This document shows positions 26,055 to 38,143 of a stretch of 64,000 bases of DNA, piece by piece. A program made the position numbers and the translations under genes. Source of the stretch: Petrolisthes cinctipes (taxonomy: Eukaryota > Arthropoda > Malacostraca > Decapoda > Porcellanidae); NCBI GenBank assembly GCA_033782935.1, contig JAWQEG010000003.1, positions 3,608,501 to 3,672,500 of the forward strand. The letters are read 5' to 3'. Under the pieces are notes generated by a model that saw only the letters and a list, made by a program, of their open reading frames with translations, did no database searches and had not been told where the DNA came from. The first letter of the stretch is position 1, and the number at the start of each line of letters is the position of its first letter.

Positions 26055-27231
26055 TTTCAAAATATAGGCTCAAAACATGCTCAAAATCGATATCTTAGGT
26101 GCCCAAAAGTCGATATGTGCATGCATCTTCTGTACTCGTTTATATCTCAAATTCAAGCTCAAAACACCCGAAAATTCGATATTATGGGGTCCCAGAAGCG
26201 ATCTGTACATGCCTACTCAGTGCTAGAATATTTTCAAAATATAGGCTCAAAACATGCTAAAAATCGATATTTTAGGTGCGTAAAGGCGATATCTCAAATT
26301 TAGGCCCAAAACACCCAAAAATTCGATATTTTGGGGTCCCAGAAGCGATCTGTACATGCCTACTCCGTGTTAGAGTATTTTCAAAATACAGGCCCAAAAC
26401 ATGCTCAAAATCGATGTTATATTTGCCAAAAAGTCGATATGTGCATTACTCTTCAGTACCCGTTTATATCTCAAATTCAGGCTCAAAACACCCGAAAATT
26501 CGATATTTTGGGGACCCATAAGCGATCTCTACATGCCTACTCCGTGTTAGAGTATTTTCAAAATACATGCCCAAAATATGCTGAAAATCGATATTTTAGA
26601 TGCCCAAAGTCAATATGTGCATGTATCTTCTGTACCCGTTTATATCTCAAATTCAGGCTCAAAACACCCGAAAATTCAATATTTTGGGGTCCCAGAAGCA
26701 ATCTGTACATGCCTACTCAGTGCTAGAATATTTTCAAAATATAGGCTAAAAAAATGCTAAAAATCGATCTTTTAGGTGCCAAAATTCGATATCTAAAATT
26801 CAGTCCCAAAACACCCGAAAATTCGATATTTTGGGGTCCCAGAAGCGATCTGTACATGCCTACTCCGTGTTAGAGTATTTTCAAAATACATGCCCAAAAT
26901 ATGCTGAAAATCGATATTTTAGATGCCCAAAGTCAATATGTGCATGTATCTTCTGTACCCGTTTATATCTCAAATTCAGGCTCAAAACACCCGAAAATTC
27001 AATATTTTGGGGTCCTAGAAGCGATCTGTACATGCCTACTCAGTGCTAGAATGTTTTCAAAATATAGGCTCAAAACATGCTCAAAATCGATATCTTAGGT
27101 GCCCAAAAGTCGATATGTGCATGCATCTTCTGTACTCGTTTATATCTCAAATTCAAGCTCAAAACACCCGAAAATTCGATATTATGGGGTCCCAGAAGCG
27201 ATCTGTACATGCCTACTCAGTGCTAGAATAT
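26055..27231 (+). repeat. 1,177-bp duplication, copy 2
   Basis: Near-identical to copy 1; one visible difference is gcattactcttc here against gcattattcttc at about 25,268. The join with copy 1 leaves a directly repeated 177-bp monomer around 25,900-26,253. Confidence 0.85.
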
Positions 27232-27909
27232 TTTCAAAATATAGGCTCAAAACATGCTAAAAATCGATATTTTAGGTGCGTAAAGGCGATATCTCAAATT
27301 TAGGCCCAAAACACAAAAAAATTCGATATTTTGGGGTCCCAGAAGCGATCTGTACATGCCTACTCCGTGGTAGAGTATTTTCAAAATACAGGCCAAAAAC
27401 ATACTGAAAATCGATCTTTTAGGTGCCCAAAAGTCGATATGTGCATGCATCTTCTGTACCCGTTTATATCTCAAATTCTGACCCTAGACATCCGAAAATT
27501 CGATATTTTTGGGTCCCAGAAGCGATCTGTACATGCCTACTCAGTGCAAGAATGTTTTCAAAATATAGGCTCAAAACATGCTCAAAATCGATATTTTAGG
27601 TGCCTAAAAATCGATATGTGCATGCATCTTCTGTAATCGTTTATATCTCAAATTCAAGCTCAAAAAACCCGAAAACTCGATATTTTGGGGTCCCAGAAGC
27701 GATCTGTACATGCCTACTCCTAGTTAGAATGTTTTCAAGATGCAGACCAAAATCATGCTCAAAATCGATATTTTAGGTGCCCAATAGTCGATATGTGCAT
27801 TCATCTTCAGTACCCGTTTATATTTTAAATTCAGGCTCAAAACACCCGAAAATTCGATATTTTGGGGTCTCAGAAGCGATCTGTACATGCCTAATCCGTG
27901 TTATAGTAT
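26055..27909 (+). repeat. 1,855-bp duplication, copy 1
   Basis: Recurs at offset 1,855 (26,331 with 28,186; 27,331 with 29,186). Contains private variants acacaaaaaaattcg (about 27,312), ctagacatccg (about 27,484) and ctcctagttagaatg (about 27,717). It contains the second 1,177-bp copy, so it arose after or together with that event. Confidence 0.88.
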
Positions 27910-29764
27910 TTTCAAAATATAGGCTCAAAACATGCTCAAAATCGATATCTTAGGTGCCCAAAAGTCGATATGTGCATGCATCTTCTGTACTCGTTTATAT
28001 CTCAAATTCAAGCTCAAAACACCCGAAAATTCGATATTATGGGGTCCCAGAAGCGATCTGTACATGCCTACTCAGTGCTAGAATATTTTCAAAATATAGG
28101 CTCAAAACATGCTAAAAATCGATATTTTAGGTGCGTAAAGGCGATATCTCAAATTTAGGCCCAAAACACCCAAAAATTCGATATTTTGGGGTCCCAGAAG
28201 CGATCTGTACATGCCTACTCCGTGTTAGAGTATTTTCAAAATACAGGCCCAAAACATGCTCAAAATCGATGTTATATTTGCCAAAAAGTCGATATGTGCA
28301 TTACTCTTCAGTACCCGTTTATATCTCAAATTCAGGCTCAAAACACCCGAAAATTCGATATTTTGGGGACCCATAAGCGATCTCTACATGCCTACTCCGT
28401 GTTAGAGTATTTTCAAAATACATGCCCAAAATATGCTGAAAATCGATATTTTAGATGCCCAAAGTCAATATGTGCATGTATCTTCTGTACCCGTTTATAT
28501 CTCAAATTCAGGCTCAAAACACCCGAAAATTCAATATTTTGGGGTCCCAGAAGCAATCTGTACATGCCTACTCAGTGCTAGAATATTTTCAAAATATAGG
28601 CTAAAAAAATGCTAAAAATCGATCTTTTAGGTGCCAAAATTCGATATCTAAAATTCAGTCCCAAAACACCCGAAAATTCGATATTTTGGGGTCCCAGAAG
28701 CGATCTGTACATGCCTACTCCGTGTTAGAGTATTTTCAAAATACATGCCCAAAATATGCTGAAAATCGATATTTTAGATGCCCAAAGTCAATATGTGCAT
28801 GTATCTTCTGTACCCGTTTATATCTCAAATTCAGGCTCAAAACACCCGAAAATTCAATATTTTGGGGTCCTAGAAGCGATCTGTACATGCCTACTCAGTG
28901 CTAGAATGTTTTCAAAATATAGGCTCAAAACATGCTCAAAATCGATATCTTAGGTGCCCAAAAGTCGATATGTGCATGCATCTTCTGTACTCGTTTATAT
29001 CTCAAATTCAAGCTCAAAACACCCGAAAATTCGATATTATGGGGTCCCAGAAGCGATCTGTACATGCCTACTCAGTGCTAGAATATTTTCAAAATATAGG
29101 CTCAAAACATGCTAAAAATCGATATTTTAGGTGCGTAAAGGCGATATCTCAAATTTAGGCCCAAAACACAAAAAAATTCGATATTTTGGGGTCCCAGAAG
29201 CGATCTGTACATGCCTACTCCGTGGTAGAGTATTTTCAAAATACAGGCCAAAAACATACTGAAAATCGATCTTTTAGGTGCCCAAAAGTCGATATGTGCA
29301 TGCATCTTCTGTACCCGTTTATATCTCAAATTCTGACCCTAGACATCCGAAAATTCGATATTTTTGGGTCCCAGAAGCGATCTGTACATGCCTACTCAGT
29401 GCAAGAATGTTTTCAAAATATAGGCTCAAAACATGCTCAAAATCGATATTTTAGGTGCCTAAAAATCGATATGTGCATGCATCTTCTGTAATCGTTTATA
29501 TCTCAAATTCAAGCTCAAAAAACCCGAAAACTCGATATTTTGGGGTCCCAGAAGCGATCTGTACATGCCTACTCCTAGTTAGAATGTTTTCAAGATACAG
29601 ACCAAAATCATGCTCAAAATCGATATTTTAGGTGCCCAATAGTCGATATGTGCATTCATCTTCAGTACCCGTTTATATTTTAAATTCAGGCTCAAAACAC
29701 CCGAAAATTCGATATTTTGGGGTCTCAGAAGCGATCTGTACATGCCTAATCCGTGTTATAGTAT
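27910..29764 (+). repeat. 1,855-bp duplication, copy 2
   Basis: Matches copy 1 throughout the parts compared. One difference seen is caagatacagacc here against caagatgcagacc near 27,735. The left edge lies near 27,910, where atataggctc follows a gtattttc arm. Confidence 0.88.
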
Positions 29765-30562
29765 TTTCAAAATACAGGCCAAAAACATGCTGAAAATCGA
29801 TGTTTTAGATGCCCAAAGTCAATATGTGCATGTATCATCTGTACCCGTTTATATTTCAAATTCATGCTCAAAACACCTGAAAATTCAATATTTTGGGGTC
29901 CCACAAGCAATCTGTACATGCCTACTCAGTGCTAGAATATTTTCAAAAAAAAGGCTAAAAACATGCTAAAAATCGATATTTTAGGTGCCAAAAAGTCGAT
30001 ATCTCAAATTAAGGCCCAAAACACCCGAAAATTCGATATTTAGGGGTCCCAGAAGCGATCTGTACATGCCTACTCCGTGCTAGAATGTTTTCAAAATATA
30101 GGCTCAAAACATGCTCAAAATCGATCTTTTAAGTGCCCAAAAGTCGATATGTGCATGCATCTTCTGTACTCGTTTATATCTCAAATTCAAGTTCAAAACA
30201 CCCGAAAATTCGATATTTTGGTGTCCCAGAAGCGATCTGTACATGCCTACTCAGTGCTAGAATATTTTCAAAATATAGGCTCAAAACATGCTAAAAATCA
30301 ATATTTTAGGTGCGTAAAGGCGATATCTCAAATTCAGGCCCAAAACACCCGAAAATTCGATATTTTGGGGTCCCAGAAGCGATCTGTACATGCCTACTCC
30401 GTGTTTCAGATTTTTCAAAATACAGGCCCAAAAAAAGCTCAAAATCGATGTTTTAGGTGCCAAAAAGTCGATATGTGCATGCATCTTCAATACCCGTTTA
30501 TATCTCAAATTCAGGCTCAAAACACCCGAAAATTCGATATTTTGGGGTCCCAGAAGCGATCT
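29765..30562 (+). repeat. Mosaic monomers
   Basis: Satellite only, no local tandem unit seen. Local oddities are ttttcaaaaaaaaggc (about 29,941), which destroys the dyad, and gtgtttcagatttttc (about 30,402). Confidence 0.7.
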
Positions 30563-31960
30563 GTACATGCCTACTCCGTGTTAGAGTATTTTCAAAATAC
30601 AGGCCCAAAACATGCTGAAAATCGATATTTTAGATGCCCAAAGTCAATATGTGCATACATCTTCTGTACCCGTTTATATCTCAAATTCAGGCTCAAAACA
30701 CCCGAAAATTCAATATTTTCGGGTCCCAGAAGCAATCTGTACATGCCTACTCAGTGCATGAATATTTTCAAAATATAGGCTCAAAACATGCTAAAAATCA
30801 ATATTTTAGGTGCCAAAAAGTCGATATCTCAAATTAAGGCTCAAAACACCCGAAAATTCGATATTTAGGGGTCCCAGAAGCGATCTGTACATGCCTACTC
30901 CGTGTTAGAGTATTTTCAAAATACAGGCCAAAAACATACTGAAAATCGATCTTTTAGGTGCCGAAAAGTCGATATGTGCATGCATCTTCTGTACCCTTTT
31001 ATATCTCAAATTCTGGCCCTAAACACCCGAAAATTCGATATTTTTGGGTCCCAGAAGCGATCTGTACATGCCTACTCAGTGCTAGAATGTTTTCAAAATA
31101 TAGGCTCAAAACATGCTCAAAATCGATATTTTAGGTGCCCAAAAGTCGATATGTGCATGTATCTTCTGTACCCGTTTATATCTCAAATTCAGGCTCAAAA
31201 CACCCGAAAATTCAATATTTTGGGATCCCAGAAGCAATCTGTACATGCCTACTCAGTGCTAGAATATTTTCAAAATATAGGCTAAAAACATGCTAAAAAT
31301 CGATATTTTAGGTGCCAAAAAGAGGATATCTCAAATTAAGGCCCAAAACACCCGAAAATTCAATATTTAGGGGTCCTAGAAGCGATCTGTAGATGCCTAC
31401 TCCGTGTTAGAGTATTTTCAAATTACAGGCCAAAAACATACTGAAAATCGATCTTTTAGGTGCCCAAAAGTCGATATGTGCATGCATCTTCTGTACCCGT
31501 TTATATCTCAAATTCTGGCCCTAAACACCCGAAAATTCGATATATTTGGGTCCCAGTAGCGATCTGTACATGCCTACTCCGTGTTAGAGAATTTTCAAAA
31601 TTCAGGCCCAAAACATGCTGAAAATCGATATTTTTGGTGCCCAAAGTCAATATGTGTTTGTATCTTCTGTACTCGTCTATATCTCAAATTCAAGCTCAAA
31701 ACACCCGAAAATTCGATATTTTGGGGTCCCAGAAGCGATTTGTACATGCCTACTCCGTGTTAGAGTATTTTCAAAATACAGGCCCAAAACATGCTGAAAA
31801 TCGATATTTTAGATGCCCTAAGTCAATATGTGCATGTATCTTCTGTACCCGTTTATATCTCAAATTCAGGCTCAAAACACCCGAAAATTCAATATTTTGG
31901 GGTCCCAGAAGCAATCTGTACATGCCTACTCAGTGTTAGAATATTTTCAAAATATAGGCT
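30563..31960 (+). repeat. Partial copy of the 1,502-bp unit
   Basis: Matches 33,421-34,818 at offset 2,858 (30,633 with 33,491; 31,581 with 34,439). Shared variants include gtgcatacatc, tgggatcccag, aaaaagaggatatc, gatatatttgggtc and gtgtttgtatc or gtgtttgcatc. Confidence 0.78.
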
Positions 31961-33420
31961 AAAAACATGCTAAAAATCGATCTTTTAGGTGCCAAAATTC
32001 GATATATAAAATTCAGTCCCAAAACACCCGAAAATTCGATATTTTGGGGTCCCAGAAGCGATCTGTACATGCCTACTCCGTGTTAGAGTATTTTCAAAAT
32101 ACAGGCCAAAAATATGCTGAAAATCGATATTTTAGATGCCCAAAGTCAATATGTGCATGTATCTTCTGTACCCGTTTATATCTCAAATTCAGGCTCAAAA
32201 CACCCGAAAATTCAATATTTTGGGGTCACAGAAGCAATCTGTACATGCCTACTCAGTGTTAGAATATTTTCAAAATATAGGCTAAAAACATGCTAAAAAT
32301 CGATATTTTAGGTGCCAAAAAGTCGATATCTCAAATTAAGGCCCAAAACACCCGTAAATTCGATATTTAGGGGTCACAGAAGCGATCTGTACATGCCTAC
32401 TCCGTGTTAGAGTATTTTCAAAATACAGGCCAAAAACATACTGAAAATCGATCTTTTAGGTGCCCAAAAGTCGATATGTGCATGTATCTTCTGTACCCGT
32501 TTATATCTCAAATTCAGGCTCATAACACCCGAAAATTCGATATTTTTGGGTCCTAGAAGCGATCTGTACATGCCTACTCAGTGCTAGAATGTTTTCAAAA
32601 TATAGGCTCAAAACATGCTCAAAATCGATATCTTAGGTGCCCAAAAGTCGATATGTGCATGCATCTTCTGTACTCGTTTATATCTCAAATTCAAGCTCAA
32701 AACACCCGAAAATTCGATATTATGGGGTCCCAGAAGCGATCTGTACATGCCTACTCAGTGCTAGAATATTTTCAAAATATAGGCTCAAAACATGCTAAAA
32801 ATCGATATTTTAGGTGCGTAAAGGCGATATCTCAAATTTAGGCCCAAAACACCCAAAAATTCGATATTTTGGGGTTCCAGAAGCGATCTGTACATGTCTA
32901 CTCCGTGGTAGAGTATTTTCAAAATACAGGCCAAAAACATACTGAAAATCGATCTTTTATTTGCCCAAAAGTCGATATGTGCATGCATCATCTGTACCCG
33001 TTTATATCTCAAATTCTGGCCCTAGACATCCGAAAATTCGATATTTTTGGGTCCCAGAAGCGATCTGTACATGCCTACTCAGTGCAAGAATGTTTTCAAA
33101 ATATAGGCTCAAAACATGCTCAAAATCGATATTTTAGGTGCCTAAAAATCGATATGTGCATGCATCTTCTGTAATCGTTTATATCTCAAATTCAAGCTCA
33201 AAAAACCCGAAAATTCGATATTTTGGGGTCCCAGAAGCGATCTGTACATGCCTACTCCTAGTTAGAATGTTTTCATGATACAGACCAAAATCATGCTCAA
33301 AATCGATATTTTAGGTGCCCAAAAGTCGATATGTGCATTTATCTTCAGTACCCGTTTATATTTTAAATTCAGGCTCAAAACACCCGAAAATTCGATATTT
33401 TGGGGTCCCAGAAGCGATCT
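31961..33420 (+). repeat. Diverged copy of 28.7-29.7 kb material
   Basis: From about 32,440 this matches 28,760-29,760 at offset 3,683 (32,581 with 28,898; 32,869 with 29,186), with the ctagacatccg and ctcctagttagaatg markers. It shows more differences than the 1,855-bp copies, such as ggggttccag, tgtctactccg and ttttatttgccc. Confidence 0.75.
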
Positions 33421-34922
33421 GTACATGCCTAATCCGTGTTATAGTATTTTCAAAATACAGGCCCAAAACATGCTGAAAATCGATATTTTAGATGCCCAAA
33501 GTCAATATGTGCATACATCTTCTGTACCCGTTTATATCTCAAATTCAGGCTCAAAACACCCGAAAATTCAATATTTTGGGGTCCCAGAAGCAATCTGTAC
33601 ATGCCTACTCAGTGCATGAATATTTTCAAAATATAGGCTAAAAACATGCTAAAAATCGATATTTTAGGTGCCAAAAAGTCGATATCTCAAATTAAGGCTC
33701 AAAACACCCGAAAATTCGATATTTAGGGGTCCCAGAAGCGATCTGTACATGCCTACTCCGTCTTAGAATATTTTCAAAATACAGGCCAAAAACATACTGA
33801 AAATCGATCTTTTAGGTGCCGAAAAGTCGATATGTGCATGCATCTTCTGTACCCGTTTATATCTCAAATTCTGGCCCTAAACACCCGAAAATTCGATATT
33901 TTTGGGTCCCAGAAGCGATCTGTACATGCCTACTCAGTGCTAGAATGTTTTCAAAATATAGGCTCAAAACATGCTCAAAATCGATATTTTAGGTGCCCAA
34001 AAGTCGATATGTGCATGTATCTTCTGTACCTGTTTATATCTCAAATTCAGGCTCAAAACACCCGAAAATTCAATATTTTGGGATCCCAGAAGCAATCTGT
34101 ACTTGCCTACTCAGTGCTAGAATATTTTCAAAATATAGGCTAAAAACATGCTAAAAATCGATATTTTAGGTGCCAAAAAGAGGATATCTCAAATTAAGGC
34201 CCAAAACACCCGAAAATTCAATATTTCGGGGTCCTAGAAGCGATCTGTAGATGCCTACTCCGTGTTAGAGTATTTTCAAAATACAGGCCAAAAACATACT
34301 GAAAATCGATCTTTTAGGTGCCCAAAAGTCGATAAGTGCATGCATCTTCTGTACCCGTTTATATCTCAAATTCTGGCCCTAAACACCCGAAAATTCGATA
34401 TATTTGGGTCCCAGTAGCGATCTGTACATGACTACTCCGTGTTAGAGAATTTTCAAAATTCAGGCCCAAAACATGCTGAAAATCGATATTTTTGGTGCCC
34501 AAAGTCAATATGTGTTTGCATCTTCTGTACTCGTCTATATCTCAAATTCAAGCTCAAAACACCCGAAAATTCGATATTTTGGGGTCCCAGAAGCGATTTG
34601 TACATGCCTACTCCGTGTTAGAGTATTTTCAAAATACAGGCCCAAAACATGCTGAAAATCGATATTTTAGATGCCCAAAATCAATATGTGGATGTATCTT
34701 CTGTACCCGTTTATATCTCAAATTCAGGCTCAGAACACCCGAAAACTCAATATTTTGGGGTCCCAGAAGCGATCTGTACATGCCTACTCATTGCTAGAAT
34801 ATTTTCAAAATATCGGCTCAAAACATGCTAAAAATCGATATTTTAGGTGCGTCAAGGCGATATCTCAAATTCAGGCCGAAAACACCCGAAAACTCGATAT
34901 TTTGGGTTCGCAGAAGCGATCT
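33421..34922 (+). repeat. 1,502-bp unit, copy 1
   Basis: Landmarks at 33,420, 34,922 and 36,424 give two equal spacings of 1,502 bp, about three L-L-S trimers. Private variants: aaaaagaggatatc, gatatatttgggtcccagtagc and the GAATTTT dyad form. Confidence 0.85.
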
Positions 34923-36424
34923 GTACATGCCTACTCCGTGTTAGAGTATTTTCAAAATACAGGCTCAAAACATGCTGAAAATCGATATTTTAGATGCCCA
35001 AAGTCAATATGTGCATACATCTTCTGTACCCGTTTATATCTCAAATTCAGGCTCAAAACACCCGAAAATTCAATATTTTGGGGTCCCAGAAGCAATCTGT
35101 ACATGCCTACTCAGTGCATGAATATTTTCAAAATATAGGCTAAAAACATGCTAAAAATCGATATTTTAGGTGCCAAAAAGTCGATATCTCAAATTAAGGC
35201 TCAAAACACCCGAAAATTCGATATTTAGGGGTCCCAGAAGCGATCTGTACATGCCTACTCCGTTTTAGAGTATTTTCAAAATACAGGCCAAAAACATACT
35301 GAAAATCGATCTTATAGGTGCCGAAAAGTCGATATGTGCATGCATCTTCTGTACCCGTTTATATCTCAAATTCTGGCCCTAAACACCCGAAAATTCGATA
35401 TTTTTGGGTCCCAGAAGCGATCTGTACATGTCTACTCAGTGCTAGAATGTTTTCAAAATATAGGCTCAAAACATGCTTAAAATCGATATTTTAGGTGCCC
35501 AAAAGTCGATATGTGCATGTATCTTCTATACCCGTTTATATCTCAAATTCAGGCTCAAAACACCCGAAAATTCAATATTTTGGGATCCCAGAAGCAATCT
35601 GTACTTGCCTACTCAGTGCTAGAATATTTTCAAAATATAGGCTAAAAACATGCTAAAAATCGATATTTTAGGTGCCAAAAAGAGGATATCTCAAATTAAG
35701 GCCCAAAACACCCGAAAATTCAATATTTAGGGGTCCTAGAAGCGATCTGTAGATGCCTACTCCGTGTTAGAGTATTTTCAAAATACAGGCCAAAAACATA
35801 CTGAAAATCGATCTTTTAGGTGCCCAAAAGTCGATATGTGCATGCATCTTCTGTACCCGTTTATATCTCAAATTCTGGCCCTAAACACCCGAAAATTCGA
35901 TATATTTGGGTCCCAGTAGAGATCTGTACATGCCTACTCCGTGTTAGAGAATTTTCAAAATTCAGGCCCAAAACATGCTGAAAATCGATATTTTTGGTGC
36001 CCAAAGTCAATATGTGTTTGCATCTTCTGTACTCGTCTATATCTCAAATTCAAGCTCAAAACACCCGAAAATTCGATATTTTGCGGTCCCAGAAGCGATT
36101 TGTACATGCCTACTCCGTGTTAGAGTATTTTCAAAATACAGTCCCAAAACATGCTGAAAATCGATATTTTAGATGCCCAAAGTCAATATGTGCATCTATC
36201 TTCTGTACCCGTTTATATCTCAAATTCAGGCTCAGAACACCCGAAAATTCAATATTTTGGGGTCCCAGAAGCAATCTGTACATGCCTACTCATTGCTAGA
36301 ATATTTTCAAAATATCGGCTCAAAACATGCTAAAAATCGATATTTTAGGTGCGTCAAGGCGATATCTCAAATTCAGGCCGAAAACACCCGAAAATTCGAT
36401 ATTTTGGGGTCGCAGAAGCGATCT
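34923..36424 (+). repeat. 1,502-bp unit, copy 2
   Basis: Same order as copy 1 (34,439 with 35,941; 34,649 with 36,151). Visible differences include ttgcggtccc (about 36,080) and cagtcccaaaac (about 36,139). Copies differ more than those of HOR-B or HOR-C. Confidence 0.83.
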
Positions 36425-37100
36425 GTACATGCATACTCCGTGTTAGAGTATTTTCAAAATACAGGCCAAAAACATACTGAAAATCGATCTTTTAGGTGCC
36501 CAAAAGTCGATTTGTGCATGCATCTTTTGTACCCGTTTATATCTCAAATTCTGGCCCTAAACACCCGAAAATTCGATATATTTGGGTCCCAGTAGCGATC
36601 TGTACATGCCTACTCCGTGTTAGAGAATTTTCAAAATTCAGGCCCAAAACATGCTGAAAATCGATATTTTTGGTGCCCAAATTCAATATGTGTTTGTATC
36701 TTCTGTACTCGTCTATATCTCAAATTCAAGCTCAAAACACCCGAAAATTCGATATTTTGGGGTCCCAGAAGCGATTTGTACATGCCTACTCCGTGTTAGA
36801 GTATTTTCAAAATACAGGCCCAAAACATGCTGAAAATCGATATTTTAGATGCCCAAAGTCAATATGTGCATGTATCTTCTGTACCCGTTTATATCTCAAA
36901 TTCAGGCTCAGAACACCCGAAAATTCAATATTTTGGGGTCTCAGAAGCAATCTGAACATGCCTACTCATTGCTAGAATATTTTCAAAATATCGGCTCAAA
37001 ACATGCTAAAAAATCGATATTTTAGGTGCGTCAAGGCGATATCTCAAATTCAGGCCCAAAACACCCGAAAATTCGATTTTTTGGGTTCCAGAAGCGATCT
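36425..37100 (+). repeat. 676-bp tandem repeat of the preceding segment
   Basis: Matches about 35,760-36,424 at offset 676 (35,941 with 36,617; ggtgcgtcaaggcg near 36,350 with 37,025). The length fits three long and one short monomer. Confidence 0.8.
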
Positions 37101-38104
37101 GTAGATGCCTACTCCATGTTAGAGTATTTTCAAAATACAGACCCAAAAACATGCTCAAAATCAATATTTTTGGTGCCCAAAAGTCGATATGTGCATTCAT
37201 ATTCAGTACCCGTTTATATCTTAAATTCTGGCCCTAAACACCCGAAAATTCGATATTTTGGGGTCCCAAAAGCGATCTGTACATGCCTAATCAGTGCTAG
37301 AATGTTTTCAAAATATAGGCTCAAAACATGCTGAAAATCGATATTTTAGGTGCCCAAAAGTCGATATGTGCATGTATCTTCTCTACCCGTTTATATCTCA
37401 AATTAAGCTCAAAAAACCCGAAAATTCAATATTTTGGGATCCCAGAAGCAATCTGTACATGCCTACTCAGTGCTAGAATATTTTCAAAATATAGGCTAAA
37501 AACATGCTAAAAATCGATATTTTAGGTGGCAAAAAGTGGATATCTGAAATTAAGGCCCAAAACACCCGAAAATTCAATATTTAGGGGTCCCAGAAGCGAT
37601 CTGTACATGCCTACTCCGTGTTAGAGTATGTTCAAAATACAGGCCCAAAACATGCTCAAAATCGATGTTTTAGGTGCCAAAAAGTCGATATGTGCATGCA
37701 TCTTCAATAACCGTTTCTATCTCAAATTCAGGCTCAAAACACCCGAAAATTCGATATTTTGGGGTCCCAGAAGCGATCTGTATATGCCTACTCAGTGCTA
37801 GAATATTTTCAAAATATAGGCTCAAAACATGCTAAAAAATCGATATTTTAGGTGCCAAAAAGTCGATATCTCAAATTCAGGCCGAAAACACCCGAAAATT
37901 CGATATTTTGGGGTCCCAGAAGCGATCTGTACATGCCTACTCCGTTTTAGAGTATTTTCAAAATACAGGCCCAAAACATGCTCAAAATCGATGTTTTAGG
38001 TGCCAAAAAGTCGATATGTGCATGCATCTTCAATACCCGTTTATATCTCAAATTCAGGCTCAAAACACCCGAAAATTCGATATTTTGGGGTCCCAGAAGC
38101 GATC
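37101..38104 (+). repeat. Mosaic monomers
   Basis: Satellite only. A long-short pair recurs at about 325 bp (37,650 and 37,975, both gatgttttaggtgcc and gcatcttcaata). The short monomer near 37,530 has gtggcaaaaagtgg. Confidence 0.7.
38062..38086 (+). repeat. Phased A/T-tract box at the start of the second half-monomer
   Basis: The 25 bp aaaacacccgaaaa then ttcgatatttt place AAAA, AAAATT and TTTT about 11 and 10 bp apart, roughly one helical turn. The equivalent box at the start of the first half (aaaacatgct, gaaaatcgatatttt) has the same spacing. In-phase A-tracts are known to curve DNA. Each L monomer therefore carries two likely bends half a monomer apart. Curvature here is inference from sequence; position in the prototype monomer is seen directly. 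Confidence 0.6.
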
Positions 38105-38128
38105 TGTACATGCCTACTCCGTGTTAGA

Positions 38129-38143
38129 GTATTTTCAAAATAC
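38129..38143. repeat. 15-bp dyad, GTATTTT-C-AAAATAC form
   Basis: A perfect inverted repeat with 7-bp arms around one central base. It occurs near the end of nearly every monomer of the ccgtgttag haplotype. Flanking bases do not pair, so the dyad is exactly 15 bp. It lies in the second half-monomer; the matching site in the first half (tatctcaaattc) is not palindromic. Confidence 0.9.

Noticed and set aside
38066..38082. CENP-B box
   Set aside because: The closest match is cccg, six bases, then cgat on the plus strand. The human-type box needs seven bases between its CCCG and CGAA and a T at the third spacer base. Spacing and bases fail.
38062..38084. Hairpin cccgaaaat/attttgggg
   Set aside because: It has nine-base arms with a G-G mismatch and a 5-base loop, but arm changes are not compensated: the short monomers have atttagggg with no matching change. 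Kept only as part of the A-tract box.
38083..38098. G-quadruplex from ttttggggtccc
   Set aside because: There is only one run of four G per monomer, with 147-177 bp between runs.
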